64,000 bases of DNA from Parvibaculum sp. Lineage in GTDB: Bacteria > Pseudomonadota > Alphaproteobacteria > Parvibaculales > Parvibaculaceae. Shown here one piece after another: positions 10,168 through 18,675 of the stretch. Made by a program: the position numbers and the translations under genes. The stretch's first letter is position 1; every line of letters starts with the position of its first letter. The stretch is taken from positions 1 through 64,000 of the forward strand of contig NZNS01000001.1 of assembly GCA_002694985.1 (NCBI GenBank), read 5' to 3'. The notes beneath the pieces were generated by a model. That model did no database searches. It saw only the letters and a program-made list of their open reading frames with translations, and was not told where the DNA came from.

Positions 10168-10641
10168 TCAGGTGCGGATGTGTTTGAACCAGACAATGCG
10201 GTGCTGATAGCCTTGCGGCGTATATCCGATGAGCGTCAGCCCCGACTTGCCGACGGGTGTCGGGCCGAGCTTCGGCGACTGGTAGACAGCCGCCATGCCG
10301 CAGAGTTTCGCGTCGGGATTTTCGAGCGACCATTGTTCCAGCGTGTCGCGGCAATGGATCGCAAGCCCGATGGCGATTTCCTGCTGTTCGTATTGCGGTA
10401 GCGTGAAGACGCGCAGATAGCCGAAAAGCCTGTTGCGCAAGGGCTTGCAGGGCCTGATATCGACGGTCGAGATGGCGGCAAGCGTGTCGCTATCATAGGC
10501 GATGCTGCAGATTTCGCGCGCCCGGTCTTGCGGGTTCACATCTTCCGGCAATGCGCCTTGTGCTGTCCAGGCAGCTATTGCGTCCTGTTCCAGCCTGGCA
10601 TCGCGCTTTTGCCACCCGGATACAAATTCGATCTTGCCCAT
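10168..10641 (-). CDS. hypothetical protein, 157 aa, soluble
   Basis: Family not recognised. The protein is 157 residues, without signal peptide or membrane segment. The beta-alpha pattern (ICSIAYDSDTLAAISTVDIRPC, RLFGYLRVFTLPQYEQQEIAIGLA, then a conserved-looking GLTLIGYTPQGYQHRIVWFKH tail) is loosely reminiscent of a GNAT acyltransferase or stress-adaptation fold, but I see no diagnostic acetyl-CoA loop and do not assert it. Codon use and GC match the neighbours, so it is a real gene. It is probably the first gene of a two-gene unit with the small membrane protein downstream. A TTGCA-N6-TGCAT motif lies 35 bases upstream of its start. Confidence 0.6.
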   Translation of the reverse strand: MGKIEFVSGWQKRDARLEQDAIAAWTAQGALPEDVNPQDRAREICSIAYDSDTLAAISTVDIRPCKPLRNRLFGYLRVFTLPQYEQQEIAIGLAIHCRDTLEQWSLENPDAKLCGMAAVYQSPKLGPTPVGKSGLTLIGYTPQGYQHRIVWFKHIRT

Positions 10642-10675
10642 GCTGTTCCCTTTTTGCGGCGACTCATATCGGCCG

Positions 10676-10691
10676 TTGCAACGGGTTGCAT
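10676..10691. promoter_or_regulatory. inverted motif TTGCA-N6-TGCAT (copy B)
   Basis: TTGCAACGGGTTGCAT lies upstream of the minus-strand gene starting at 10641. It contains the perfect inverted repeat TGCAAC-GG-GTTGCA and shares the core GCAACGGGTTG with copy C at 61791 and the half-site spacing with copy A at 2370. Confidence 0.4.
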
Positions 10692-10869
10692 TATCCGGGC
10701 ATCAGGATGGTTCTCGCGAGCGGGGATCGAACCTATCTGGAGGAATCGGCGATGGCGGCATGAACCGCCACCATCGCTTTCGTGTCGTTGCGTTCCGGCC
10801 TGCGCGTGGGCATGAACCGCAACCGGCGCCACGGATATAAAGGCCGCTGTGAACTTTCGCGGGTCGGGA

Positions 10870-11622
10870 TCAGGCCTTGTTGGCGGGCTTCAGCCCTTCA
10901 ATCAGATCCAGCGGCATCGGGAAGACGATGGTATTGGTCTTGTCGCCGGCGATGTCGTGAAGCGCGGCGAAATAACGAAGCTGCATCGCGCGGGCGTCGC
11001 CACTGAGAATGCGTCCCGCTTCAACCAGTTTCTCGGCCGCCTGCTGTTCGCCTTCCGCATTGATGATCTTGGCGCGCCGGTAGCGTTCGGCTTCCGCCTG
11101 TCGTGCGATGGCGCGCACCATGCTTTCGTCGATATCGACATGCTTGATCTCGACATTGGCAACCTTGATACCCCATGCGTCGGTCTGCTCATCGAGTATG
11201 GCCTGGATATCGGCATTGAGCTTGTCGCGCTCGGAGAGCATCTCGTCGAGTTCATGCTTGCCGAGCACGGAACGCAGCGTCGTCTGCGCGAGCTGGCTCG
11301 TCGCTGCCATGTAGTCCTCAACTTGCAGAATCGATTTCGCCGGGTCGACGATGCGGAAATAGAGCACCGCGTTTACCTTCACCGACACATTGTCGCGCGA
11401 GATCACGTCCTGCGTCGGCACGTCCTCGACGAAAGTACGCAGATCGACGCGCACCATCTGCTGAATCACGGGGATGATGAGGATGAAGCCCGGCCCCATC
11501 ACGCGCGTGAAACGGCCAAGCGTAAAGACCACGCCGCGCTCGTACTCCCGAAGGATATTGATTGCGGACATGAAAAAGGCGACGAGCAAAATGCCGAGAA
11601 AAATATAGACCGCGAATCCCAT
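10870..11622 (-). CDS. slipin family SPFH/band-7 membrane protein
   Basis: A 250-residue stomatin-like protein. An N-terminal hydrophobic anchor (about 1-22) is followed by the SPFH core: [27 protein letters not shown], and the slipin hallmark [25 protein letters not shown] charged Ala/Glu-rich coiled coil ([19 protein letters not shown]) drives oligomerisation. Slipins form ring-like scaffolds in the inner membrane and work with NfeD proteases, whose gene lies directly upstream on the same strand (stop at 11665, 42 bases before this start). The pairing is the classic slipin-NfeD operon and suggests membrane protein quality control. The start follows GGGAGAT. Confidence 0.92.
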   Translation of the reverse strand: MGFAVYIFLGILLVAFFMSAINILREYERGVVFTLGRFTRVMGPGFILIIPVIQQMVRVDLRTFVEDVPTQDVISRDNVSVKVNAVLYFRIVDPAKSILQVEDYMAATSQLAQTTLRSVLGKHELDEMLSERDKLNADIQAILDEQTDAWGIKVANVEIKHVDIDESMVRAIARQAEAERYRRAKIINAEGEQQAAEKLVEAGRILSGDARAMQLRYFAALHDIAGDKTNTIVFPMPLDLIEGLKPANKA

Positions 11623-11664
11623 CTGAATCTCCCATCCTTGTTATGCAGTTACATAAAACTGTCT

Positions 11665-13050
11665 TCAGCTGACGAGGAGGGTCAGCCCGTCCATTTTCTC
11701 GACGCGTACTGTGCTGTTCGGTGCAAGCGCGGCCGGTCCGCGCGCGTGCCAGCGTTCGCCATGCACATGCACATAGCCTTCGCCGTCCGACCATTCGAGA
11801 ACGCGTGCTTCGGCGCCCTGCATTTCCTCTGCACCCGTCGTCACGGGACGGCGCAGCGCCCGCCAGCTATATCCGATGAGGAAAACAAGGAGCGCCACGC
11901 TCAGCAGGGCCGTGATGCCGATGGTCCACCAGGAAAGCTGAAACTCCGGCGTGTCGCTGTCGACAAGGATTGCTGCGCCGAAGATGAAGGCGATCAGGCC
12001 CCCGAATCCCGCAATGCCGAAAGTCGGTGTGAAGGCTTCCACTATCATCAGTGCGAGACCGAAAACGATAAGTGCCGCACCGGCATAGTCGAGCGGTAGC
12101 TGATTGAGCGCATAAAGGCCCAACAGCAGACATATCGCACCGAGGATGCCGGGCCCGAAACTGCCCGGATTGGAAAGTTCGAAAATGATGCCATAGACAC
12201 CGATCATCATCAGCAGGAAGGCGACGTTCGGGTTGCTGATCAGCGCGAGAAGTTCCGTCATGAAGCCGGGTTCGACATGTTCGACACGCGCATTTGCTGT
12301 CGCGAGTGTCACGGTCTTGCCGTTTGTCAGGACCTCGCGCCCATCGGCCTGCGCGAGCAGGTCGTCTAGATCCGATGCAATGATTTCAATCGCGCCGATT
12401 TCCAGTGCCTTGCTGGCTCCGATGCTCTCGCCTTCGCGAACGGCCTCTTCGGCCCATTCGGCGTTGCGGCCATGTGCCTCGGCGAGGTTCACGATCAGCG
12501 CCACGGCGTCGTTCGTCGATTTCTTGGCGAGGGCCTCCTCGTTGGAGGGCGGGGCGCTGTCGCCGGTCTTCTTGCCCGCTTCATTTTCGTTTCCCGGCCC
12601 TTGTGGTGTGCCGGGCATGCCTCCGCCCATCGAGACCGGCGTTGCCGCTCCCATGTTCGTGCCGGGTGCCATCGCCGCAATGCCGGTCGCATATATGATG
12701 TAGGTGCCTGCGCTCGCAGCGTGCCCACCGGGCGGCCAGACATAACCGGCTACGGGCACCGGGGAGGCCAGAATGTCGCTTACAATGTCGCGTGTCGATG
12801 TGACGAGACCGCCCGGCGTGTCGATGCGCAGGACGAGTATGTCCGCATGCTGTCCGGCAGCTTCCTCGATGGCGTCGGCGACCTGGCGTGCGGTGGCGGG
12901 ACCGATGGCGCCATCAATCGTTGCGACAAGCGCGAGCGGCTGTGCGGTTTTCTCCGCTGTCCCTTTTTCCTGAGAGAGGCCGAGCCCCGGCGCCGCCGCC
13001 CCCAGAAATGCGAGGGCTACAAAGAGAACGGTACGCATGGCGCGGTTCAT
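11665..13050 (-). CDS. long-form NfeD protein, ClpP-like membrane serine protease
   Basis: A 461-residue protein: Sec signal peptide (MNRAMRTVLFVALAFLGAAAPGLG), then a ClpP/SppA-fold domain with DTPGGLVTSTRDI and GHAASAGTYI, whose Ser is the expected nucleophile of the Ser-Lys dyad. An insert rich in Gly/Pro/Glu (about 160-200) follows. Then come four to five membrane helices (from about residue 265) and a C-terminal OB-fold NfeDC domain (ARVLEWSDGEGYVHV). In archaeal homologues this protease cuts the C-terminus of its slipin partner, here the next gene downstream. I start at 13050, where GGGAGAAG precedes ATG; an internal ATG at 13038 is possible. Confidence 0.9.
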   Translation of the reverse strand: MNRAMRTVLFVALAFLGAAAPGLGLSQEKGTAEKTAQPLALVATIDGAIGPATARQVADAIEEAAGQHADILVLRIDTPGGLVTSTRDIVSDILASPVPVAGYVWPPGGHAASAGTYIIYATGIAAMAPGTNMGAATPVSMGGGMPGTPQGPGNENEAGKKTGDSAPPSNEEALAKKSTNDAVALIVNLAEAHGRNAEWAEEAVREGESIGASKALEIGAIEIIASDLDDLLAQADGREVLTNGKTVTLATANARVEHVEPGFMTELLALISNPNVAFLLMMIGVYGIIFELSNPGSFGPGILGAICLLLGLYALNQLPLDYAGAALIVFGLALMIVEAFTPTFGIAGFGGLIAFIFGAAILVDSDTPEFQLSWWTIGITALLSVALLVFLIGYSWRALRRPVTTGAEEMQGAEARVLEWSDGEGYVHVHGERWHARGPAALAPNSTVRVEKMDGLTLLVS

Positions 13051-13246
13051 TCGGCTTCTCCCGTTGTCCGGTGCCTTTCTTCGCGGCAGCCGCATCAGTT
13101 TGGCAAAACTGGCGGCGAATAGCCATGCTTTCCGGACGGTGCTGGCCTTCGGGAGATGCGGTCGCTATTGCCCTTGCCGTTTATCGCTCCACTTTCCTTC
13201 CTTGCAGACAATCAAGCATGAGACGCAGAAAGCGGAGGAAATTCCC

Positions 13247-13453
13247 ATGTCCGAACATGTCTACAGGATGATCGAAGTTATCGGTTCGTCGCCCGAGAGC
13301 ATCGAAGGGGCGATTGGCAATGCTGTGGAGAAGGCGAGCAAGACGCTCCGGGAGTTGCGCTGGTTCGAAGTGCTCGAGACGCGTGGGCATGTCGAAAACG
13401 GAAAAATCGCCCATTATCAGGTCAAGCTGAAGCTCGCTTTCACGCTCGAATAA
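13247..13453 (+). CDS. dodecin, flavin-binding dodecamer
   Basis: A 68-residue protein with the full dodecin pattern: VYRMIEVIGSSPESIEGAIGNAVEKASKTLRELRWFEV followed by a beta strand GKIAHYQVKLKLAF. Dodecins assemble into hollow 12-mers that store and quench FMN, FAD or related flavins; the Trp in LRWFEV stacks on the isoalloxazine ring. The ATG at 13247 has GCGGAGGAA 8 bases before it. The frame is open further upstream but nothing there resembles a dodecin, so the short start is right. It is divergent from nfeD, about 200 bp away. Confidence 0.93.
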   Translation: MSEHVYRMIEVIGSSPESIEGAIGNAVEKASKTLRELRWFEVLETRGHVENGKIAHYQVKLKLAFTLE

Positions 13454-13619
13454 CTCGAACAAGAAGCGACATCGCGCGTTTCTTTCCGGCGCATATGGAA
13501 ACTTTCCCGGGCTTCAGCGTTGTTTCCCTGCATGCCCTCTTGCCGATCGTTAATCGTCGAGGGGGACGTGTTCCGCATGCGTCGCATCCGGACGGACAGG
13601 CTTATTGAAGGATTTTATC

Positions 13620-13808
13620 ATGCCCCTCCTCCATCTTGTTCTCGTTCTTGTCGTGATCGGCGTATTGCTCTGGCTGGTCAACACCTACATTCCCATGGAC
13701 TCGAAGATAAAGAGCATCCTCAATGCCGTGGTCGTGATCGCGGTGGTGATATGGCTTCTGCAGGCCTTCGGTCTGCTGGGTGCCATCGGAAATATTCATG
13801 TCGGTTGA
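13620..13808 (+). CDS. small two-helix membrane protein (Thivi_2564-like)
   Basis: A 62-residue protein made of two hydrophobic helices (about 3-24 and 37-57) joined by a short polar turn containing YIPMDSKIKSILN. This pattern matches the small uncharacterised membrane family called Thivi_2564 in databases. The ATG at 13620 is chosen over an in-frame TTG 15 bases upstream because GAAGGA stands 8 bases before it. It is a monocistronic-looking gene between dodecin and an SDR, with no clear terminator. Function unknown. Confidence 0.7.
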   Translation: MPLLHLVLVLVVIGVLLWLVNTYIPMDSKIKSILNAVVVIAVVIWLLQAFGLLGAIGNIHVG

Positions 13809-13957
13809 GGAGAAGCTTCCGGTCCAGGCGCCGCTCAGCTTTAGCGCTTGCCCCTGCGTCACTCAGTGGCCGGACTTGCCTAGTCTTCAATCTCGCCCGG
13901 CACATTGAGTTTCGCTAGTCTCTCGGCCAATGAAAGCATGGCCTGGAGGGAAGAGAG

Positions 13958-14737
13958 ATGGAGCCGGTGAAGAAACTCAGCCGTTCGATCAAGGGAAAGG
14001 TTGCGCTGGTTACGGGCGCGGCAAGCGGAATGGGCCGCGCGACGGCGCATCTCTTTGCCGATGAAGGCGCAAAGGTCGCGGTCGTCGACCTCGCCCGGGA
14101 ACGGGTCGACGCGGTCGTGAAGGAAATCACGGAAGCGGGCGGGGCGGCCGAAGGCTGGGTCCTCGACGTCGCCGATGGCGAAGGTATCGTCCGGGTGGTG
14201 AAGGAGGTAGAGCAGCGGTTCGGCGGTCTGGACATCCTTGTCAACAATGCGGGTCTTGCGGCTTTCCACGGAATCGGCGAGCCCGGCTATGAGGATACAT
14301 GGGCGCGCGCGCTCGACGTGATGCTTACGGCTCATATGCGTTTCGTGCGTGCCGCGCTGCCCTCACTCAAGAAGTCGGGCGAGGGCCGTATCGTCAATGT
14401 TGCCTCCACGGAAGGCTTTGGCGCAACGCCCGGCAATTCGCCCTATGTGGCGGCCAAGCATGGTGTCATCGGTCTTACCCGTGCGCTCGCCGTCGAGCTT
14501 GGCCGCGAGGGCGTCACGGTCAACTGCATCTGTCCGGGACCCATTCGCACCGGCATTACGCAGGAGATCCCGGACGAGCATAAGGAAATCTTTGCGAAGC
14601 GGCGTGTGCCCTTGCGCCGCTACGGGTATCCGGAAGAAGTCGCGCATGTAACGCTGAGCGTCGTCCTTCCGGCCTCGTCCTATTTGACAGGCGTTGCGAT
14701 CCCGGTCGATGGGGGCATGCTGGTCAAGAATGCGTGA
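13958..14737 (+). CDS. short-chain dehydrogenase/reductase (classical SDR)
   Basis: A 259-residue NAD(P)-dependent oxidoreductase with all classical SDR landmarks: TGAASGMG cofactor loop (about 19-26), NNAG, catalytic Ser in NVASTEG, YVAAK catalytic Tyr/Lys, and the ICPGPIRT loop. An acidic residue (VVDLARERV) at the end of strand 2 points to NAD(H) rather than NADP(H). Overall it resembles 3-oxoacyl-ACP/3-hydroxyacyl-CoA dehydrogenases, but the substrate cannot be read from sequence. The ATG follows GGGAAGAGAG. Its 3' end overlaps the convergent flavoprotein gene by 14 bases. Confidence 0.88.
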   Translation: MEPVKKLSRSIKGKVALVTGAASGMGRATAHLFADEGAKVAVVDLARERVDAVVKEITEAGGAAEGWVLDVADGEGIVRVVKEVEQRFGGLDILVNNAGLAAFHGIGEPGYEDTWARALDVMLTAHMRFVRAALPSLKKSGEGRIVNVASTEGFGATPGNSPYVAAKHGVIGLTRALAVELGREGVTVNCICPGPIRTGITQEIPDEHKEIFAKRRVPLRRYGYPEEVAHVTLSVVLPASSYLTGVAIPVDGGMLVKNA

Positions 14738-15953
14738 GCCAGCACGCGGCACCGTCGCCCGCTGCGCGGCCCGTGGCCAGGCAGGCGGAGAGAAGATAGC
14801 CGCCGGTCGGCGCTTCCCAGTCAAGCATCTCTCCGGCGGCAAAGATGCCTTCGCATTTCCTCAGCATGAAGTTCGCGTCGAGCTCATCGAGAGAAATTCC
14901 ACCTGCAGTACTGATGGCCTCCGCGAGCGGGCGCGCACGCTCGAGGGTGAGGGGGAGGTATTTGATCGCGCGGGCGAGCTGTGCCGGATCGTTGAAAGCC
15001 GCCTTGTCGCTCACCTCATGCAGCAATGCTGCCTTGACGCCGTCGATGCCCGCCTTTTTCCTCAAATGGTTTGCCAGCGAGTTCTTGCCGCGGGGGGCTG
15101 ATAATGCGGTTGTCAGGCGTTCCATGTCGATGTCGGGTTTGAGGTCCAGCATGAGAGGTGCCGTTCCGTCGCGTTCGATCGCATCGCGTAGTGGTACGGA
15201 AAGCGCGTAGACCGCGCTCCCCTCGATCCCTGTCCTGGTCACCACGAAATCGCCCTTTACTCTCTCGCCAGCGCAAGAGAGCGTAACCGATTTGACGGGC
15301 GCGCCCGCAAAACGTTCCTTCAGATGCGAACTCCATGAAACATCGAAGCCGCAATTTGCCGGGCGGAAGGGCGTAACAGTCACGCCGACTGCGGTCAGCA
15401 AAGCCGGCCAGCTGCCATCGGCTCCAAGGCGGGGCCAGCTTGCGCCGCCAAGGGCGAGTATGGTGACATCCGCGACGATTGTCGTGTCGCCCTCGGGCCT
15501 CATGAAGGAGAGCGCGCCTTCGTCCGTCCAGCCTTGCCATTTGTGACGAGTGTGGAAGGTCACTCCTCTCTCGCCCAGCCGCCTGAGCCATGCGCGAAGC
15601 AACGGCGAGGTTTTCATCATCACCGGGAAGATGCGGCCCGAGCTTCCCTCGAAAGTCTCAATGCCAAGAGCGGCGGCCCACTCCCTGATGTCGCTCGGCG
15701 TGAAGCTGCGGAGGACGGGCTCCAGCATTTCGCGGGCAGCTCCAAAGCGTGCCAAAAAGGTTTCGAAATCTTCGCCATGAGTGATGTTCAGCCCGCTTTT
15801 GCCCGCGAGCAGAAACTTTCGGCCGAACGACGGCATGGCGTCGAAGACATGGACCTCCGCCGTGCTGGCGAGGCGTTCGGCGGCCATCAGGCCCGCAGGT
15901 CCGCCACCGATGACCGCTGCGAGAGGCCGGGATTTTTCTGAGGTGTCGTTCAC
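14724..15953 (-). CDS. NAD(P)/FAD-dependent oxidoreductase, HI0933/BaiN-like
   Basis: A 409-residue flavoprotein. The N-terminal dinucleotide fold VIGGGPAGLMAAERLA binds FAD, followed by the family signature FGRKFLLAGKSGLNITHGED. A central substrate-side domain and a C-terminal FAD loop (FAAGEMLDWEAPTGGYLLSACLATGRAAG) complete the family layout. Members of this group (TIGR00275/TIGR03862) are mostly uncharacterised; one clade includes the bile-acid reductase BaiN, so I do not assign a substrate. It is convergent and overlapping with the SDR gene and divergent from yaiI with about 52 bp between starts. Confidence 0.88.
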   Translation of the reverse strand: MNDTSEKSRPLAAVIGGGPAGLMAAERLASTAEVHVFDAMPSFGRKFLLAGKSGLNITHGEDFETFLARFGAAREMLEPVLRSFTPSDIREWAAALGIETFEGSSGRIFPVMMKTSPLLRAWLRRLGERGVTFHTRHKWQGWTDEGALSFMRPEGDTTIVADVTILALGGASWPRLGADGSWPALLTAVGVTVTPFRPANCGFDVSWSSHLKERFAGAPVKSVTLSCAGERVKGDFVVTRTGIEGSAVYALSVPLRDAIERDGTAPLMLDLKPDIDMERLTTALSAPRGKNSLANHLRKKAGIDGVKAALLHEVSDKAAFNDPAQLARAIKYLPLTLERARPLAEAISTAGGISLDELDANFMLRKCEGIFAAGEMLDWEAPTGGYLLSACLATGRAAGDGAACWLTHS

Positions 15954-16005
15954 ACGCGCAAGCTATCATTCCGCTCACGCGAAAGCAGTCAAGAATGCGA
16001 AGTTC

Positions 16006-16464
16006 ATGAGCGAAATTTATGTCGATGCCGATGCCTGCCCCGTCAAGGAAGAGGTGGTGCGTGTAGCGGAGCGTCACGATGTTGGCGTTTTCATTGTCAG
16101 TAACAGCGGAATGCGGCCTACAGGACATCCGCTCGTCCGCCAGGTTGTCGTCCCGGAGGGTCCCGATGTGGCGGATGACTGGATCGCGGAACGAGCGGGG
16201 CCCGGCGATATTGTCGTAACGGGCGACATACCGCTTGCCGCGCGGGCGCTTGAAAAGGGGGCAGCGGCTTTGGGCCATGACGGTCGGCCCTTCACGACAG
16301 AAAGTATCGGCATGGCACTTGCCATGCGGGATCTGATGAAAGAGCTGCGGGAGACGGGACAATCCAAGGGCGGCGGTCCGGCCTTCTCCAAAGAGGATCG
16401 TTCGCGTTTCCTCCGCGCGCTCGAAGACGCGATCCAGAAAGCGAAACGGCACGCCAGGCCCTAG
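16006..16464 (+). CDS. yaiI: YaiI/YqxD family (UPF0178) protein
   Basis: A 152-residue cytoplasmic protein of the UPF0178 family, which carries a PIN-like/NYN-like fold. Motifs seen are IYVDADACPVKEEV at the N-terminus, the central DDWIAERAGPGDIVVTGDIPLA with acidic residues expected to bind metal, and the C-terminal GGGPAFSKEDRSRFL. The frame runs open well upstream, antisense to the flavoprotein gene, but family members begin at MSxIYVDADACPV, which fixes the ATG at 16006. Biochemical function is not established; a nuclease-like role is inferred from fold only. Confidence 0.9.
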   Translation: MSEIYVDADACPVKEEVVRVAERHDVGVFIVSNSGMRPTGHPLVRQVVVPEGPDVADDWIAERAGPGDIVVTGDIPLAARALEKGAAALGHDGRPFTTESIGMALAMRDLMKELRETGQSKGGGPAFSKEDRSRFLRALEDAIQKAKRHARP

Positions 16465-16531
16465 CCTGCCGCGCCGTATCTGTTGCCGTTCGGGCGCGAT
16501 ATCCGCATCGAGTGTCGTGGAACGGTTTCGT

Positions 16532-17035
16532 TCAGGCTGCTCCCGAGGGTTCAAAGGTCATGGCTACGCCATTCATGCAGTAACGCTTTCCCGTCGGCTT
16601 TGGACCATCGTCGAAGACGTGGCCGAGATGCCCGCCGCAGCGGCGACAATGCACTTCGGTGCGGGTCATGAAGAAAGTTCTGTCTTCGGATGTCCTAATC
16701 GCATCGTCGAGCGGTGCGTAGAAACTCGGCCAGCCCGTGCCGCTTTCATATTTTGTCCGGGAAGGGAAAAGCGCGAGATTGCATCCGGCGCAATGAAAGG
16801 TTCCTGCGCGTTTTTCCTTGTTGAGCGGGCTCGATCCAGGCCGCTCCGTACCTTCTTCGCGCAACACGTAAAATTGTTCAGGCGTCAGCAGCTCTTTCCA
16901 TTCGGCTTCTGTTTTTATCACCTCGAAAGCGCTTCCTCCGGCGGCTTCAGCCTTTCCGTCGCGCAAAGCAATACCCATGGCCGCGAGCGCGCCCGCAACA
17001 GCGGTTCCGCCCAGAAACATGCGTCGTGACATCAT
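16532..17035 (-). CDS. msrB: peptide methionine-R-sulfoxide reductase MsrB, Tat-exported
   Basis: A 167-residue enzyme that reduces Met-(R)-sulfoxide in proteins. SRRMFLGG and a hydrophobic stretch at residues 3-24 form a twin-arginine signal, so the protein works in the periplasm. The structural zinc site is Cys82/Cys85 (CAGC) and Cys130/Cys133 (CRRC). The catalytic Cys is Cys153 in RYCMNG, after the conserved GWPSF and GHLGHVF. The ATG at 17035 has GAGGAG 6-7 bases upstream. It follows msrA by 10 bases on the same strand, so the two form one operon covering both sulfoxide stereoisomers. Confidence 0.95.
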   Translation of the reverse strand: MMSRRMFLGGTAVAGALAAMGIALRDGKAEAAGGSAFEVIKTEAEWKELLTPEQFYVLREEGTERPGSSPLNKEKRAGTFHCAGCNLALFPSRTKYESGTGWPSFYAPLDDAIRTSEDRTFFMTRTEVHCRRCGGHLGHVFDDGPKPTGKRYCMNGVAMTFEPSGAA

Positions 17036-17045
17036 TGTGTGCTCC

Positions 17046-17660
17046 TCAGTGTCCACCCGCTTCGCTGCCCCAGATCTGTTCCAGGCGGGCATCGCGGCCG
17101 CAGCTCCAGCGATAGAATGTGTAGCGGTTCGGATTCTTCACGTAGTAATCCTGATGATATTTCTCCGCAGGATAGAAGGGGCCGGCTTTGGCAATCTCCG
17201 TCACAACGGGTTGCGAAAAGCGGCCGGACTTTTCCAGTTCTTCCTTCGACTCTTTCGCGAGCTTCTTCTGTTCGTCATCCAGATAGAAAATTGCCGAGCG
17301 GTACTGATGGCCGGTGTCGCAGAACTGGGCGTCCTTGCGCAGCGGGTCGACGTTTCGCCAGAATATGTGGAGAAGCTCGCTATAGCTGACCTTCGAAGGG
17401 TCGTAGACGATTTTAACCGCTTCGGCGTGTCCGGTTCCGCCGGCGGATACTTGCTCATAAGTCGGATGGTCGAGCGTGCCGCCGATATAGCCTGAGACCG
17501 TGGCGATAACGCCGTTCGTCTTGTCGAAGGGCGGTTCCATGCACCAGAAGCAGCCGCCGGCGAAAATCGCCGTCGCGCGATCGTCCGGGGCGGCCATCCC
17601 GGCGGAAGCCGTGCCCACGAGCGCACTGAAAGCGAGAACGAAGGGGATCAGACATCGCAT
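17046..17660 (-). CDS. msrA: peptide methionine-S-sulfoxide reductase MsrA, Sec-exported
   Basis: A 204-residue enzyme that reduces Met-(S)-sulfoxide. A Sec signal (MRCLIPFVLAFSALVGTASA, cleavage near AGMAA) sends it to the periplasm. The catalytic motif GCFWC is at residues 36-40, followed by the diagnostic GVIATVSGYIGG, the GHAEAVKIVYDP strand and QYRSAIFY. Resolving Cys candidates lie near the C-terminus (WSCGRDARLE). It is the first gene of an msrA-msrB pair; using Sec for one partner and Tat for the other is noteworthy. Confidence 0.95.
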   Translation of the reverse strand: MRCLIPFVLAFSALVGTASAGMAAPDDRATAIFAGGCFWCMEPPFDKTNGVIATVSGYIGGTLDHPTYEQVSAGGTGHAEAVKIVYDPSKVSYSELLHIFWRNVDPLRKDAQFCDTGHQYRSAIFYLDDEQKKLAKESKEELEKSGRFSQPVVTEIAKAGPFYPAEKYHQDYYVKNPNRYTFYRWSCGRDARLEQIWGSEAGGH

Positions 17661-17877
17661 TTGACGGAAACTCCTTGTTCGCTGCGGCCCGGTATCCAGG
17701 CGGTGAAGCGAGCCGTTGCAGGAAATGTAGGGCGGAGCCGGCCCCCTGGCCCGTCATTTCGCCTCACATCTTCGAGAGCGGTTTGCGCCTGGCCCCGGGG
17801 GTGTAATCCCACATGGACGGCATGGATTTCCGGGGATAGCATGAAATTGCAGCATGATTGCTTTGGGAGGGTTGGCA

Positions 17878-18675
17878 ATGAGCGTTTCGACGGAGAACGC
17901 AGAACCGACGGATGGCGGAGGAACAGAGGTCTCCATCTGTTCAATCCGCCCGGATCAGCCATGGCGATGGCTGGAGGCGGGCTGGGCGGACATGCGCAAG
18001 GCGCCTGCTATCAGTCTCACTTACGGCTTTGTTTTCCTGCTTGCGTCGATCTTGCTCGTGGCGGTGCTTTTCGCTGCCGGGCTCAGTGCGGTGGTGCCTG
18101 TCATGGCAGCCGGTTTCCTGCTCGTGGGGCCAATGCTTGCCGTCGGCCTGTATGAAGCGAGCCGTCGCCTCGAAGCGGGTCTCCCGGTTCAGCTTTCCGA
18201 CGTTGTCTTTGTTTCGAGCCGTAACATCTCCCAGCTGGCTCTTGTCGGCGCCATGCTTGCCGGGGCCATGCTCATCTGGTTGCAGGTTGCGGGCTGGCTG
18301 TTCGCGCTCTTTTTCGGGCCGATAGGTATTCCACCCCTTTCGGAATTTGCGCCCATGCTGCTGCTTACCCCGAGGGGGCTTGCGATGCTGGTCACCGGCA
18401 CGATAGCGGGCGGTGCAATCGCCTTCGCCGTCTTCTCGATCTCGGCGATTTCAGTACCACTCCTTCTTGCGCGCGATATCGATGCTGTCACTGCGGTCAT
18501 CGCGAGCGTACGTGCCGTGAGGCGCAATTTCTGGACGATGCTGCTCTGGGCGTGGATCGTTGCACTGCTGACGGCGTTCGGGATCGCCACCTGGTTTCTG
18601 GCGCTTGCGGTGATCTTTCCACTGCTTGGCCACGCCACATGGCATGCGCAGCGCGCGCTGACGAGTGAAGCCTAG
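17878..18675 (+). CDS. DUF2189 family integral membrane protein (copy 1)
   Basis: A 265-residue polytopic inner-membrane protein. After a polar 35-residue N-terminus comes RWLEAGWADMRKAPAISLTYG and then six predicted helices. Diagnostic family motifs are FLLVGPMLAVGLYEASRRLEAG, FSISAISVPLLLARDIDAVTA and the C-terminal LLGHATWHAQRAL. The ATG at 17878 has GGGAGGG 6 bases before it. A paralogue of exactly the same length lies at 40046-40843. Its stop codon is shared in opposite senses with ccoS (CTAG at 18672-18675). No function is established; the location beside cbb3 oxidase genes may be coincidence. Confidence 0.85.
   Translation: MSVSTENAEPTDGGGTEVSICSIRPDQPWRWLEAGWADMRKAPAISLTYGFVFLLASILLVAVLFAAGLSAVVPVMAAGFLLVGPMLAVGLYEASRRLEAGLPVQLSDVVFVSSRNISQLALVGAMLAGAMLIWLQVAGWLFALFFGPIGIPPLSEFAPMLLLTPRGLAMLVTGTIAGGAIAFAVFSISAISVPLLLARDIDAVTAVIASVRAVRRNFWTMLLWAWIVALLTAFGIATWFLALAVIFPLLGHATWHAQRALTSEA

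Noticed and set aside
10700..10745. tRNA-like T arm (GGTTCGATCC on the minus strand)
   Set aside because: The arms flanking the loop do not pair as a 5-bp T stem, and no acceptor, D or anticodon arm can be built from the surrounding bases.
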